From Mycolicibacterium wolinskyi (GTDB lineage Bacteria > Actinomycetota > Actinomycetes > Mycobacteriales > Mycobacteriaceae): DNA of 64,000 bases. The translations under genes and the position numbers were made by a program. Of this stretch, positions 37,716 through 46,039 are shown piece after piece; within the stretch, counting starts at the first letter, position 1, and each line of letters begins with the position of its first letter. The stretch spans positions 1 through 64,000 of the forward strand of contig NZ_LQQA01000005.1 of assembly GCF_002101965.1 (NCBI RefSeq), written 5' to 3'. The notes below the pieces were generated by a model. It worked only from the letters and a program-made list of their open reading frames with translations. It did not search any database and was not told the origin of the DNA.

Positions 37716-40049
37716 TCAGCAGCCGAAACCGACGATGTGTAACCCCGAACCGGCAAAGGCGCTTGCGGACAGGAAGTTTCGGCCGTCAACCACCAGATCG
37801 CCACGCATCACCCGGCGAAGTGCCGGCGCGTCGATCTGGCGGAACTCGGGCCATTCGGTGACGAGTACGACGGCGTCCACCCGGTCCGCGGCGCCGTAGA
37901 CGTCTGTTGCGACGCGCACTGCGGCGTACTCGCGCGGAAGGGACTTGATCGCGGGGTCGTATGCCGATACCACGGCGCCAGCAGACACGAGACGCTTTGC
38001 GATATCGAGGGCGGGGGCGTCTCGGAGGTCGTCGGTGTTGGGCTTGAACGTCAAGCCGAGCAGCGCGATTCTGCGGCCCTTGAGCACGTGGAGTTCGCGT
38101 TGCAGCTTGCGCACCGCCGTGGCGCGCTGAGCACTGTTGATCTGCACGGTCGCCTGCAACATCGTCGGCGTGTACCCGTACTCCTGGCCGGTCGAGATCA
38201 GGGCGGCGAGATCCTTGCCGAAGCACGAACCGCCCCATCCGACACCGGGATTCAAGAACGCCGCGCCCACCCGGCTGTCCGCTCCGATGGCGGGCAGCAC
38301 TTCGCGCACGTCGGCGCCGACCGCCTCGCACAGTTGCGCGATCTCGTTCGCGAAACTGATCTTGGTCGCGAGAAACGCGTTGGCGGCGTACTTGATCATC
38401 TCGGCCGATGCGAGTTCGGTGTTGATCAGCACCGGCCGACGCGTGCGGCGTCCGCCCTCGAACGACTGCTCGAGGACCGGCTGGTAGAGCTCGGCGACTC
38501 GGGCGACGTCGGACGGTGCCCCGCCCAGCACGATGCGGTCCGGGTACAGGAAGTCCTCGATGGCCGAACCTTCCCGCAGGAACTCGGGGTTGGATACGAC
38601 GTGGAAGGTGAGTTGGCGCGAACCGGCCAGCGCGTCTTCGAGAATCGTGCGAGCCCAGTTCCCCGATCCGACCGGCACCGTGGACTTGTTGACGACGATG
38701 ACCCCGGGCCGCAGATGCGCGGCCAGGGACTGGATGGCACCTTCCAGTTGGGTCAGGTCAGGGGACCCGTCGGGCCCGGGCGGGGTCCCCACACAGAGGA
38801 AGACGAAGTCGGCGTCGGTGAGCGCCTCGGCCGGATGTTCGGTATATCGGAGCCGCCCGGTCGCCAAGGTCTCGGTCAGCAACTCCGGTAGCCCGGGTTC
38901 GTGGAACGGCGTCTGTCCGTCGTTGAGCTGCCCGGCCCGCGTCGGGTCGCTGTCGAGGCCGCACACGACATGGCCGAGCGAGGCCAGGCAGGCCGAGGTG
39001 ACCGCGCCGACATAGCCGGTGCCGATGACCGCGACCTTGTGTCTGGTCCGCTGCACCTCGACGCGGGCCCGCGTTCCCCCGGAAAGCGCCTCGGGCCAGC
39101 GGGATTCGGCACCAGACGACTGAGTGCGGAACCATTCGATGGTGTCGCGCAGCCCGTCGCCGACGTCGATACCCGGCGTCCAGCCCAGGCGTGTGCGCGC
39201 GAGCTCGATATCGGGTCGGCGCTGTGAAGGATCGTCCTGCGGCCGCTCGGTGAACACGATGGGCGACGTCGAGCCTGCCAGTTCGCGGATCAGTTCGGCG
39301 AGCTGCAGCGTCGTCATCTCGTGCGGATTGCCGATGTTGACCGGTCCGGTCATGTCCGAAAAGAGCAGTCGCACAGCACCTTCCACCAGGTCGTCGACAT
39401 GACACACCGATCGGGTCTGGCTGCCGTCGCCATGTACGGTGATCGGCACTCCGGCGATCGCCTGGGTGATGAACGTCGGTATCGCCCGTCCGTCGTTCGG
39501 GCGCATTCGCCGGCCGTACGTGTTGAAGATCCGCATGATCGTGGTGTCGACGCCGTGTTTCGTCCGGTAGGACGTCGTCAGCGCCTCGGCGAACCGCTTC
39601 GCCTCGTCGTAGCACGCGCGCGGCCCGACCGGGTTGACGTTTCCCCAGTAGTCTTCGCGTTGCGGATGGACAAGCGGGTCGCCGTAGGCCTCGGATGTCG
39701 ACGCCAGCAGATAGCGCGCACCTTTCTCCTTGGCGAGGCCGAGTGTGTGCAGCGTGCCGAGAGACCCCGTCTTCATCGTTTGAATCGGCAGTTCCGCGTA
39801 GTCGATCGGTGACGCGGGCGAGGCGAAGTGCAATACATAGTCGACCGGTCCCGGAATCGAGACGTAGTCGTTCACGTCGACCTTGATAAGCCGGAAACCG
39901 TCATGGTCGAGTAGGTGAAGCACGTTGTCGGCGGAGCCTGTCACGAAGTTGTCGAGGCATATGACGTCGATGTTCTCTGCGAGCAGACGCTCCGCGAGAT
40001 GCGAGCCGACGAACCCCGCACCCCCTGTCAGTACGGCTCTTTTACGCAA
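37716..40049 (-). CDS. Fused UDP-glucuronate decarboxylase (UXS) and UDP-glucose 6-dehydrogenase (UGD)
   Basis: One uninterrupted 777-residue frame holds two enzymes. Residues 1-310 are a UXS-type [46 protein letters not shown] (Tyr 147, Lys 151) and [10 protein letters not shown]. After a 25-residue linker, residues 337-777 are UDP-glucose dehydrogenase: [30 protein letters not shown] and [12 protein letters not shown] with catalytic Cys 609. Together they should convert UDP-glucose to UDP-glucuronate and then UDP-xylose. The start is TTG 40049, preceded by AGGAGG five bases away; an in-frame ATG at 40085 lacks such a site. It is the first gene of the eight-gene minus-strand operon. Confidence 0.93.
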   Translation of the reverse strand: MRKRAVLTGGAGFVGSHLAERLLAENIDVICLDNFVTGSADNVLHLLDHDGFRLIKVDVNDYVSIPGPVDYVLHFASPASPIDYAELPIQTMKTGSLGTLHTLGLAKEKGARYLLASTSEAYGDPLVHPQREDYWGNVNPVGPRACYDEAKRFAEALTTSYRTKHGVDTTIMRIFNTYGRRMRPNDGRAIPTFITQAIAGVPITVHGDGSQTRSVCHVDDLVEGAVRLLFSDMTGPVNIGNPHEMTTLQLAELIRELAGSTSPIVFTERPQDDPSQRRPDIELARTRLGWTPGIDVGDGLRDTIEWFRTQSSGAESRWPEALSGGTRARVEVQRTRHKVAVIGTGYVGAVTSACLASLGHVVCGLDSDPTRAGQLNDGQTPFHEPGLPELLTETLATGRLRYTEHPAEALTDADFVFLCVGTPPGPDGSPDLTQLEGAIQSLAAHLRPGVIVVNKSTVPVGSGNWARTILEDALAGSRQLTFHVVSNPEFLREGSAIEDFLYPDRIVLGGAPSDVARVAELYQPVLEQSFEGGRRTRRPVLINTELASAEMIKYAANAFLATKISFANEIAQLCEAVGADVREVLPAIGADSRVGAAFLNPGVGWGGSCFGKDLAALISTGQEYGYTPTMLQATVQINSAQRATAVRKLQRELHVLKGRRIALLGLTFKPNTDDLRDAPALDIAKRLVSAGAVVSAYDPAIKSLPREYAAVRVATDVYGAADRVDAVVLVTEWPEFRQIDAPALRRVMRGDLVVDGRNFLSASAFAGSGLHIVGFGC

Positions 40050-40595
40050 TTTCTCCTCCTGCGCACGCCGAATAAACCCCGGCATACCCCCGGGGAATTA
40101 ACAGAAATGAGTTGAAATCTTGGTGGTTGCTGTCGGGCCACTGTGACGCGGCTGAGGGAAATTTACCGCAGGTAGCTGGTATCCGCAGCTGGTGAACGGC
40201 TTTGCGAGAGGTGCGAAGGGCGGTTGGTTCACTTATGAAATATCTTGATTTCCCCGGTGTGGGGTAAATCGAACGAACCGCCTATGGGGCCATGTCGTAT
40301 GACCAGCTGTTATGTCGCTGTATCGGCTCGATGTGCGCGCGGTTCACGGTCATCGCGGCGGCTAGATCTGGTTGAAAATCGTGCCGGTCAGGGCAGCCCA
40401 TCCGGATCGACCACGGCTGGCCGATCGGCCGACAACCGGTCGCAGAGTTCTCGGTTTGTTCGCTGGCGTCTCGTCCAGCGATCCCTCGGACGGTGCGACT
40501 ACCGACTAAACGTAATCACTGGCCTGTGATTCAGGGCGTGCAGCTATTTATCAAGAACGATAAATTGCAATGTCACAAATTGTTGTGCCGCGGAA
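40050..40595. other. 546-bp intergenic region upstream of the polysaccharide operon
   Basis: This region lies between the start of the UXS-UGD gene and the stop of the Rv3527-like gene, both on the minus strand, so it should carry the main promoter of the polysaccharide operon. It contains AT-rich pockets at 40235-40260 and 40540-40590, unusual in this GC-rich DNA. Open frames within it have no recognisable sequence. No insertion-sequence ends or tRNA were seen at this junction of two loci. Confidence 0.45.
40547..40564 (-). terminator. Possible weak AT-rich hairpin after the Rv3527-like gene
   Basis: A six-bp stem TTTATC / GATAAA with a six-base loop lies 31 bases past the stop codon of the minus-strand gene. 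It is short and AT-rich, so a termination role is only a possibility; it might also be a protein-binding site. Confidence 0.25.
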
Positions 40596-41093
40596 TCAGC
40601 CGTCGCCGGGGGACGGGGCACTCGAGACTTCCTCGAGGCAGCCCTCGGCGATGGCGTGCTTGATGCTGTCGGCCAGTCGTGGGCACGACCGGGCGCGGGC
40701 CGGATCGCCCCCGGATTCCCGGATCTCGTTGAACACCGCACACCGTTGTGTCGCCTCGGAGTTCCACTGCACCGACGTGTGCTGCGGACCCAGCTTCTTC
40801 ACCTGAACGGCCACATGGCAGAACCGGCAGTCCACCGACACCAGCCCCGACGTCAGATAGCGTTCCCGATCGCGCTGAGTGGCCTCCCGCACCGCGGCGG
40901 CGCGTTGCGGATCGGATGCGAAGTCCGGTGCCTTGGACCAACTTCCAGAGCTCCGCCCGCCACTGGAGGCGTGCTCCTCGTCCTCGTCGTGGCCGAGTAG
41001 TTGCAGCATCGAGCGGGCCAGACTGTCGACGTCGGCGGGGCCGACAATCTGAACTGAGTCTGGCGCCTGTGCCCGCTCGTCGCGCTTGGTCAT
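40596..41093 (-). CDS. Conserved protein of the KstR locus, Rv3527-like
   Basis: This 165-residue protein of unknown function has an acidic linker region (LGHDEDEEHASSGG) and a conserved C-terminal half with a CRFC pair (VDCRFCHVAVQVKK) plus further cysteines in QRCAVFNE and ARSCPRLADS, which could bind a metal. ATG at 41093 overlaps the kshA stop as ATGA, so it is translated together with kshA. The position next to kshA and the sequence suggest Rv3527, a KstR-regulated gene without known function. Confidence 0.85.
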   Translation of the reverse strand: MTKRDERAQAPDSVQIVGPADVDSLARSMLQLLGHDEDEEHASSGGRSSGSWSKAPDFASDPQRAAAVREATQRDRERYLTSGLVSVDCRFCHVAVQVKKLGPQHTSVQWNSEATQRCAVFNEIRESGGDPARARSCPRLADSIKHAIAEGCLEEVSSAPSPGDG

Positions 41094-42232
41094 GAGCTCG
41101 ACTGCTCTGCCTTCTGCCGCTTGAGGTTTTCCTCGACCTCGACGTTCCACTTGTCGACGGCAGCCGTCGTATCGATCTCCATCTCGAAACGATCGGTCAT
41201 GTCCGGCGTGATGTCGGCGACGTCGACGTAGAACTGCTGATACCAGCGCCGCATCTGGTACACGGCGCCGTCTTCCTCCACGAGCAGCGGATTGTCGATG
41301 CGCGTCTTGTGTTTCCAGATCTCGACGTCCTGCAGGAAGCCCTTGCTGACGCCGTCGGTGAACGCCTTCGCCAGCTTGTCGGTGGTCGCATCGTCCATGC
41401 CCTTGGGCTTTTCGACGATGACACCCCACTGGAGCACGAACGAATCCTGCGTGACGGGGTAGTGGCAGTTGATCAGGATCGACTCGGCCTTGAAACCGCC
41501 GTAGTTGTTGTGCAGCCAGTTGATCATGAACGACGGCCCGAAATACGAAGCCTCCGAATCGAGATGGGCCTCGCCGTACGCGGTGCCCATGTCGCCGATG
41601 TCGGGCCGGCCGACGTTGTGCAGGTACTGCGACGCGATGTGGCCCTCGAAGACGTTCTTGAAGTACGTCGGCAGGCCGAAGTGGATGTAGAAGAAGTGCG
41701 CCATGTCGGTGACGTTGTCGATGATCTCGCGGCAGTTGCTGCCTTCGATGAGCATCGTGTTCCACCGCCAGTCCGTCCACCCGTCGTCGGCGAACTCGGG
41801 GATGTCGGGGATCCGCACCTCGGGCTGAGGTGGATTGCCCTCATGGTCGTGCCAGACGAACAGCAGGCCCCCGCGCACATCGGTGTGCCAGGCTCGCGTG
41901 CGTGCCAGCCGCGGCGTCCGCTTGGCGTACGGAACGAGCTTGCACTTGCCGTCGCCGCCCCAGCGCCAGTCGTGGAACGGGCAGGCCACCTCGTCGCCCT
42001 TGATGGTGCCCTGCGACAGGTCGCCACCCATGTGCCGGCAGTAGCCGTCGAGGATCTTCAACTCGCCCTTGGAATCGGCGAACACCACTAGCTTGGTGCC
42101 GAACGCCTCGATCGAATGCGGCTTGCCGTCCAGGAAGTCCTTCGCCGGGCCAAGGCAGTGCCAGCCCCGCGCATATCGATCCGGCAGTGCGCCGGTGTCG
42201 ATCTCGCGAACTCCGACATTCTCGGTAGCCAT
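41090..42232 (-). CDS. kshA: 3-ketosteroid 9-alpha-hydroxylase, oxygenase component
   Basis: This 380-residue Rieske oxygenase hydroxylates C9 of androstadienedione-type steroids, which together with Delta1-dehydrogenation opens ring B. The Rieske cluster ligands are Cys65-x-His67 (YCRHMGG) and Cys84-x2-His87 (ACPFHDW). The mononuclear iron site includes His179 and His184 in DMAHFFYIHFG. It needs the reductase KshB, which is not in this window. ATG at 42232 lies 26 bases downstream of a KstR operator, so repression by KstR in the absence of sterol is expected. Confidence 0.97.
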   Translation of the reverse strand: MATENVGVREIDTGALPDRYARGWHCLGPAKDFLDGKPHSIEAFGTKLVVFADSKGELKILDGYCRHMGGDLSQGTIKGDEVACPFHDWRWGGDGKCKLVPYAKRTPRLARTRAWHTDVRGGLLFVWHDHEGNPPQPEVRIPDIPEFADDGWTDWRWNTMLIEGSNCREIIDNVTDMAHFFYIHFGLPTYFKNVFEGHIASQYLHNVGRPDIGDMGTAYGEAHLDSEASYFGPSFMINWLHNNYGGFKAESILINCHYPVTQDSFVLQWGVIVEKPKGMDDATTDKLAKAFTDGVSKGFLQDVEIWKHKTRIDNPLLVEEDGAVYQMRRWYQQFYVDVADITPDMTDRFEMEIDTTAAVDKWNVEVEENLKRQKAEQSSS

Positions 42233-42258
42233 GACGCCTCCAGTCCTTGCTCTCTAAC

Positions 42259-42272
42259 TAGAACACGTTACA
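42259..42272. promoter_or_regulatory. KstR-type operator of kshA
   Basis: TAGAACACGTTACA fits TNNAACNNGTTNNA. It is 26 bases upstream of the kshA start and 64 bases past the stop of the preceding same-strand lipoprotein gene. Confidence 0.8.
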
Positions 42273-42336
42273 GTTTTCGGGTCAGGTCTGGCAACGCGAG
42301 CCACGTGACCTGCGGCATACCCACGCCTGGTGGCGA

Positions 42337-42966
42337 TTACTCCCGCTCGGGAAGGCCGATCCGCAGCGCGATCTGCTGCATGCGGCCCACGCTGGCCACC
42401 GTTTGCGGCGACACCGGGTCCTGCGGAGTGCTGTCGAATTCGAGCCGCACCAACGCTCGGCCCTGCGTGAACATCAACAGCGTGACGGCCTTTGACCCGT
42501 CCGGGGCAGTGCCGGATATCACGGTCCCGCCGGTGCCGACGGGGACGGGCTGAGGCGGTCCGCCGGTCACGATCGTGCTCACGGCCGCCGAGGCCTGACG
42601 CAGGGTCGCCGACGCCGTCGCGACGTCCGGGTAGATGAGGATGGTGTCCGCGATCGCCCGGGTGTCGTCGGCGTTCACGAACAGCGCGCTGGCCCCGTCC
42701 TGGCCGTCGGGATTGACCGTCGTCGAACGTGCGGTGAAGGTGTTCGGCGGAATGCTGACGTCCTCGGCCTGCAGCAGCAGGTGGCTGTAATCGGAAGCCT
42801 GCGGTTTCGGTGATGTCGTCGTCGGCGCCGCCGCGGGCAGCCCCGGGGCCGGGGCGCTCGCAGGCGGGGTCTGGGTTGCGTCGCAGGCGCCGGCAGTGAC
42901 GACGACGACAGCAGCGAGTGCGGTGGTGAGCAGGGACTTCAGCCGACCGGCTGACGTGAACGACAT
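42337..42966 (-). CDS. Putative lipoprotein of unknown function
   Basis: The 209-residue protein begins with a signal peptide and lipobox (VVVVTAGACDA, Cys near 28), followed by a Pro/Ala/Thr-rich linker and a domain of about 150 residues (SDYSHLLLQAEDVSIPPNTF onward) of the kind found in small mycobacterial lipoproteins. No catalytic motif is visible. It is not part of the corresponding M. tuberculosis gene order as I recall it. It is transcribed toward kshA but ends before the kshA operator, so it is probably a separate unit. Confidence 0.75.
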   Translation of the reverse strand: MSFTSAGRLKSLLTTALAAVVVVTAGACDATQTPPASAPAPGLPAAAPTTTSPKPQASDYSHLLLQAEDVSIPPNTFTARSTTVNPDGQDGASALFVNADDTRAIADTILIYPDVATASATLRQASAAVSTIVTGGPPQPVPVGTGGTVISGTAPDGSKAVTLLMFTQGRALVRLEFDSTPQDPVSPQTVASVGRMQQIALRIGLPERE

Positions 42967-43028
42967 AGTTACTGGTTACCGTACGCGCCGCGGCGATGCG
43001 ACCGCGCCGGCTGCGGTATATGTGAACG

Positions 43029-43562
43029 ATGCCGTTGTACTCGTTCGAGGGTCATACGCCGAAAGTCGACTCGACCGCGTTCGTGGCCCCGACCGCCACG
43101 CTGATCGGTGACGTCACGATCGAGGCGGGCGCCTCGGTGTGGTTCAACACGGTGCTGCGCGGTGACTTCGCGCCGATCGTGATCCGCGAAGGCGCCAACG
43201 TGCAGGACGGCTCGGTACTCCACGCACCGCCGGGGATCCCCGTCGACATCGGGCCGCGCGCGACGATCGCGCACATGTGTGTCGTACACGGCGTACATGT
43301 CGGGGCCGAAGCGCTGATCGCCAACCACTGCACAGTGCTCGACGGCGCCGTGATCGGGCGTCGCAGTCTGATCGCGGCGCACTCGCTCGTCGTCGGCGGT
43401 ACAAAGATTCCCGACGAGGTGCTGGTCACGGGTTCGCCCGCGAAGGTTCGGGGCCCGATCGCCGGGACCGGCGCCGAGATGTGGGTCAACTCGAACCCGC
43501 GGGCCTACCGGGATCTGGCCGAGCGGTACCTGCGCGGGCTCGAGGCGCTGCCCGACGCCTAG
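43029..43562 (+). CDS. Gamma-class carbonic anhydrase-like protein, Rv3525c-like
   Basis: The 177-residue protein is a left-handed beta-helix with repeating hexapeptides (for example VTIEAGASVWFNTVLRGDF and VIGRRSLIAAHSLV). The metal site histidines are visible in IAHMCVVHG and IANHCTV. The family contains true carbonic anhydrases and related acyltransferases; activity here is untested. Its position between kshA and the ltp genes matches Rv3525c. The last four bases overlap the end of the opposing NTF2-like gene. Confidence 0.88.
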   Translation: MPLYSFEGHTPKVDSTAFVAPTATLIGDVTIEAGASVWFNTVLRGDFAPIVIREGANVQDGSVLHAPPGIPVDIGPRATIAHMCVVHGVHVGAEALIANHCTVLDGAVIGRRSLIAAHSLVVGGTKIPDEVLVTGSPAKVRGPIAGTGAEMWVNSNPRAYRDLAERYLRGLEALPDA

Positions 43563-43978
43563 ACCGGCTTGGCGGTCGCCGCAGCCCGGTCGACCTCCCA
43601 GAAGGCGCGCAGCGCGATCATCTGGCCCGCGTCGTCAACGCGATACGTGAACACCCCTTCGGTGGTGATTCGATGCCCGCCCATCGTGATGACGATGCTG
43701 CCCACGTTGGCTTCCTCGTTGCCGCATTGGAACGTGTCGACGAAGTTGAACTCGAGGTTGTCGGTCGGCGCGATCGCCTTGTCCCAGAACGCCGCGATCG
43801 CCTCCTTGCCGCGATGTCCCGTGCCGTCCGGATCGAAGAACGACGGGCCGATGGGGTCTTCGACGACCGCGTCGTCGGCGAACACCGAGAGCCAGGCCTC
43901 CTTGTCCCGCGCGGCCACCGCCGCGCGGGAGCGCTTGCCTGCCAGGTGGGCTGGGTGCTGGGGATCGGTGATGGGCAT
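43559..43978 (-). CDS. NTF2/SnoaL-fold protein, ketosteroid-isomerase-like
   Basis: The 139-residue protein has the cone-shaped fold of SnoaL and ketosteroid isomerase: an N-terminal helix, ARDKEAWLSVFADDAVVEDP, then KEAIAAFWDKAI and a curved sheet ending in RAFWEVDRA. An aspartate in DAVVEDP lies where isomerases place a catalytic or structural acid. Given the surrounding sterol genes it may act on a ketosteroid or on an enoyl-CoA double bond. It starts one base after the stop of the F420-type gene, indicating an operon with ltp3 and ltp4. Confidence 0.82.
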   Translation of the reverse strand: MPITDPQHPAHLAGKRSRAAVAARDKEAWLSVFADDAVVEDPIGPSFFDPDGTGHRGKEAIAAFWDKAIAPTDNLEFNFVDTFQCGNEEANVGSIVITMGGHRITTEGVFTYRVDDAGQMIALRAFWEVDRAAATAKPV

Positions 43979-43979
43979 G

Positions 43980-44867
43980 TCAGTCCTGCCAACCCGAATG
44001 GATGTAGGTGTCGGCGAACCGCTTCATCGAATCCTTCTTCTTCTCCAGCGGTGCGTCGAAACCGAGGCCGTCGAAGATCCACGGGATCACGATGTTGTCG
44101 GTGATGCCCGCTGCGGCCAGCTCGCGGTGGCCGTCCACCCCGAACTTGTCGATGCACACCGCCTGGAACTCGAAAGGCTCGTCGGCCCTGCCGTATTCGG
44201 CTCTCAACTTGTTGAGCGTGGATACGGTCTCGGCCAGTTGTGCGCCCGTCATCATGGCGCTCGTCCAGCCGTCGCCAACCCGTGCCGCGCGTTTGAGCGC
44301 GACGGGGGTGTGGCCACCCACGTAGAACGGCACCGGCTCACTCGGTGCCGGACTCATCTGCAGCCGTTCGAAATCGTAGAACTCGCCGTGGAATTCGACC
44401 ATGCCACCGCCGAGCACGAGCTTGATGACCTCGATCATCTCGTCGACGCGTGCGCCGCGTTTGGCATAGGCCTGGCCGCACCACTCGAATTCCTCTGGTG
44501 CCCAGCCGATCCCGACGCCGAAGCCGAACCGGTTCCCGGTCAGATTCGCGACTGAACCGACCTGGCGGGCCAGCAGCAGCGGATTGCGCGAACCCAGTTT
44601 CATGACGTTGGTGTAGAAGCGCAGCGTCGAGGTGACCGCGCCCATCGCGGCCGCGGCGATCAGCGGATCCACCCACGGCGTATCGGCATTCCACATGCGC
44701 GAACCGTCCGGGGTGTACGGGTAGTCCGCGGCCTGCTTCTCCATGTAGAACAGCGAATCCGGCAGTGCGATGGAATCGAACCCGACCTCTTCGGCGGTTC
44801 TGGCGAGATCCACCAATTCCTCGACCGGGCCCATGGCCACGCTGACGGTGTACTTCATGCGGGTCAT
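43980..44867 (-). CDS. Luciferase-like (probably F420-dependent) oxidoreductase
   Basis: The 295-residue TIM-barrel protein resembles the LLM class: SIALPDSLFYM, LTGNRFGFGVGIGWAPEEFE and PVPFYVGGHTPVALKRAARVGDGW, the last helping to bind the deazaflavin cofactor. ATG at 44867 overlaps the ltp3 stop as ATGA. Actinobacterial members usually use reduced F420 rather than FMN. The operon context suggests a redox step on a sterol side-chain intermediate; the exact reaction is unknown. Confidence 0.85.
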   Translation of the reverse strand: MTRMKYTVSVAMGPVEELVDLARTAEEVGFDSIALPDSLFYMEKQAADYPYTPDGSRMWNADTPWVDPLIAAAAMGAVTSTLRFYTNVMKLGSRNPLLLARQVGSVANLTGNRFGFGVGIGWAPEEFEWCGQAYAKRGARVDEMIEVIKLVLGGGMVEFHGEFYDFERLQMSPAPSEPVPFYVGGHTPVALKRAARVGDGWTSAMMTGAQLAETVSTLNKLRAEYGRADEPFEFQAVCIDKFGVDGHRELAAAGITDNIVIPWIFDGLGFDAPLEKKKDSMKRFADTYIHSGWQD

Positions 44868-46039
44868 GGCTTGCCCGGTTTGTCGGACGACACAACCCAC
44901 ATCGAGTAGTACTGCGAGCCACCGCCATACGCGTGGCCGAGTGCTTTGCGGGCACCGGGCACCTGATGGTCGCCGGCCTTGCCCATCACCTGGATGGCCG
45001 ATTCGGCGAACCGGATCATGCCCGAGGCGCCGATCGGGTTCGAGCTCAGCACGCCGCCGGACGGGTTGAACGGGATGCGCCCGCCGATCGCGGTTTCGCC
45101 GGCCTCGGTCAGTTTCCAGCCCTCACCCTCGGGGGCGAAGCCCAAGTTCTCCAGCCACATCGGCTCGAACCACGAGAACGGCACGTAGACTTCGCCGACG
45201 TCGATCTCGTCGATCGGGCTCGTGATGCCGGCATCGCGCCACAGCGCGGCCGCGGCGTCGCGCCCGGCCTGCGGGTTGACCTGGTCGCGCCCGGAGTAGG
45301 CGAGCGGTTCGGTGCGCAGCGCGGTCGCGTGGATCCAGGCGACCGGGTGGCCTTCGGCGACGCGGGCGTCCGCGGCCTGCTCGTCACCGATCACCATGGC
45401 GGCCGCGCCGTCCGAGGACGGGCAGGTCTCGTCGAAACGAATGGGATCCCACAACATCTGCGACGCCATCACCTTCTCGAGCGTGATGTCGGGCTGATGC
45501 AGATGCGCGAGCGGGTTCTTCGCCCCGTTGAGCCGGTCCTTGACCGCGACCATCGCGCCGATGTGGTTCGGCGCACCCGAGCGACGGATGTAGGCCCGCA
45601 CGTGCGGGGCGAAGTAACCGCCCGCACCGGCACCGACCGGTTTCGTGAACGGCACCGGAATGCTCAACGCCCACATGGCATTCGACTCGGACTGCTTCTC
45701 CCAGGCCATGGTGAGCACCCGGCGGTACTTGCCCGACTTCACCAGGCTCGAGGCGACCACGGCCGTCGACCCGCCCACCGAACCGGCGGTGTGCACGCGG
45801 ATCAGCGGCTTGTTCGTCGCACCGACGGCGTCGGCCATGAACAACTCGGGCATCATCACGCCCTCGAAGAAGTCCGGTGCCTTGCCGACCACAACGGCGT
45901 CGATGTCGGCCATCGTGGCGCCTGCGTCGGCCAGGGCCCGGTCGATGGCCTCACGCACCAGACCGTTCATGGAAACGTCCTGGCGCTTGGCCACGTACTT
46001 CGTCTGTCCGGTACCGAGTACCGCGGCTTTCTGAGCCAT
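44864..46039 (-). CDS. ltp3: Ltp3-like thiolase-fold protein (probable steroid-CoA aldol-lyase)
   Basis: This 391-residue thiolase-fold enzyme is related to SCP-x. The loop that carries the nucleophile cysteine in true thiolases reads RVHTAGSVGGST here, without cysteine, while GEVYVPFSWFEP and NPSGGVLSSNPIGASG are kept. In Rhodococcus, Ltp3 and Ltp4 are needed to break the side chain of C24-branched sterols, by aldol cleavage rather than thiolysis. The start at 46039 touches the ltp4 stop (TGATG). The gene lies with ltp4 and a DUF35 partner in one operon. Confidence 0.9.
   Translation of the reverse strand: MAQKAAVLGTGQTKYVAKRQDVSMNGLVREAIDRALADAGATMADIDAVVVGKAPDFFEGVMMPELFMADAVGATNKPLIRVHTAGSVGGSTAVVASSLVKSGKYRRVLTMAWEKQSESNAMWALSIPVPFTKPVGAGAGGYFAPHVRAYIRRSGAPNHIGAMVAVKDRLNGAKNPLAHLHQPDITLEKVMASQMLWDPIRFDETCPSSDGAAAMVIGDEQAADARVAEGHPVAWIHATALRTEPLAYSGRDQVNPQAGRDAAAALWRDAGITSPIDEIDVGEVYVPFSWFEPMWLENLGFAPEGEGWKLTEAGETAIGGRIPFNPSGGVLSSNPIGASGMIRFAESAIQVMGKAGDHQVPGARKALGHAYGGGSQYYSMWVVSSDKPGKP

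Noticed and set aside
39010..39110. Possible sequencing error joining two separate genes (UXS and UGD)
   Set aside because: The frame is clean through a plausible 25-residue linker, both domains are intact and no ribosome site or stop lies between them; kept as a fusion but long-read confirmation is advised.
40245..40529. 94-codon open frame in the gap before the polysaccharide operon
   Set aside because: Composition looks random, there is no ribosome site and no recognisable similarity.
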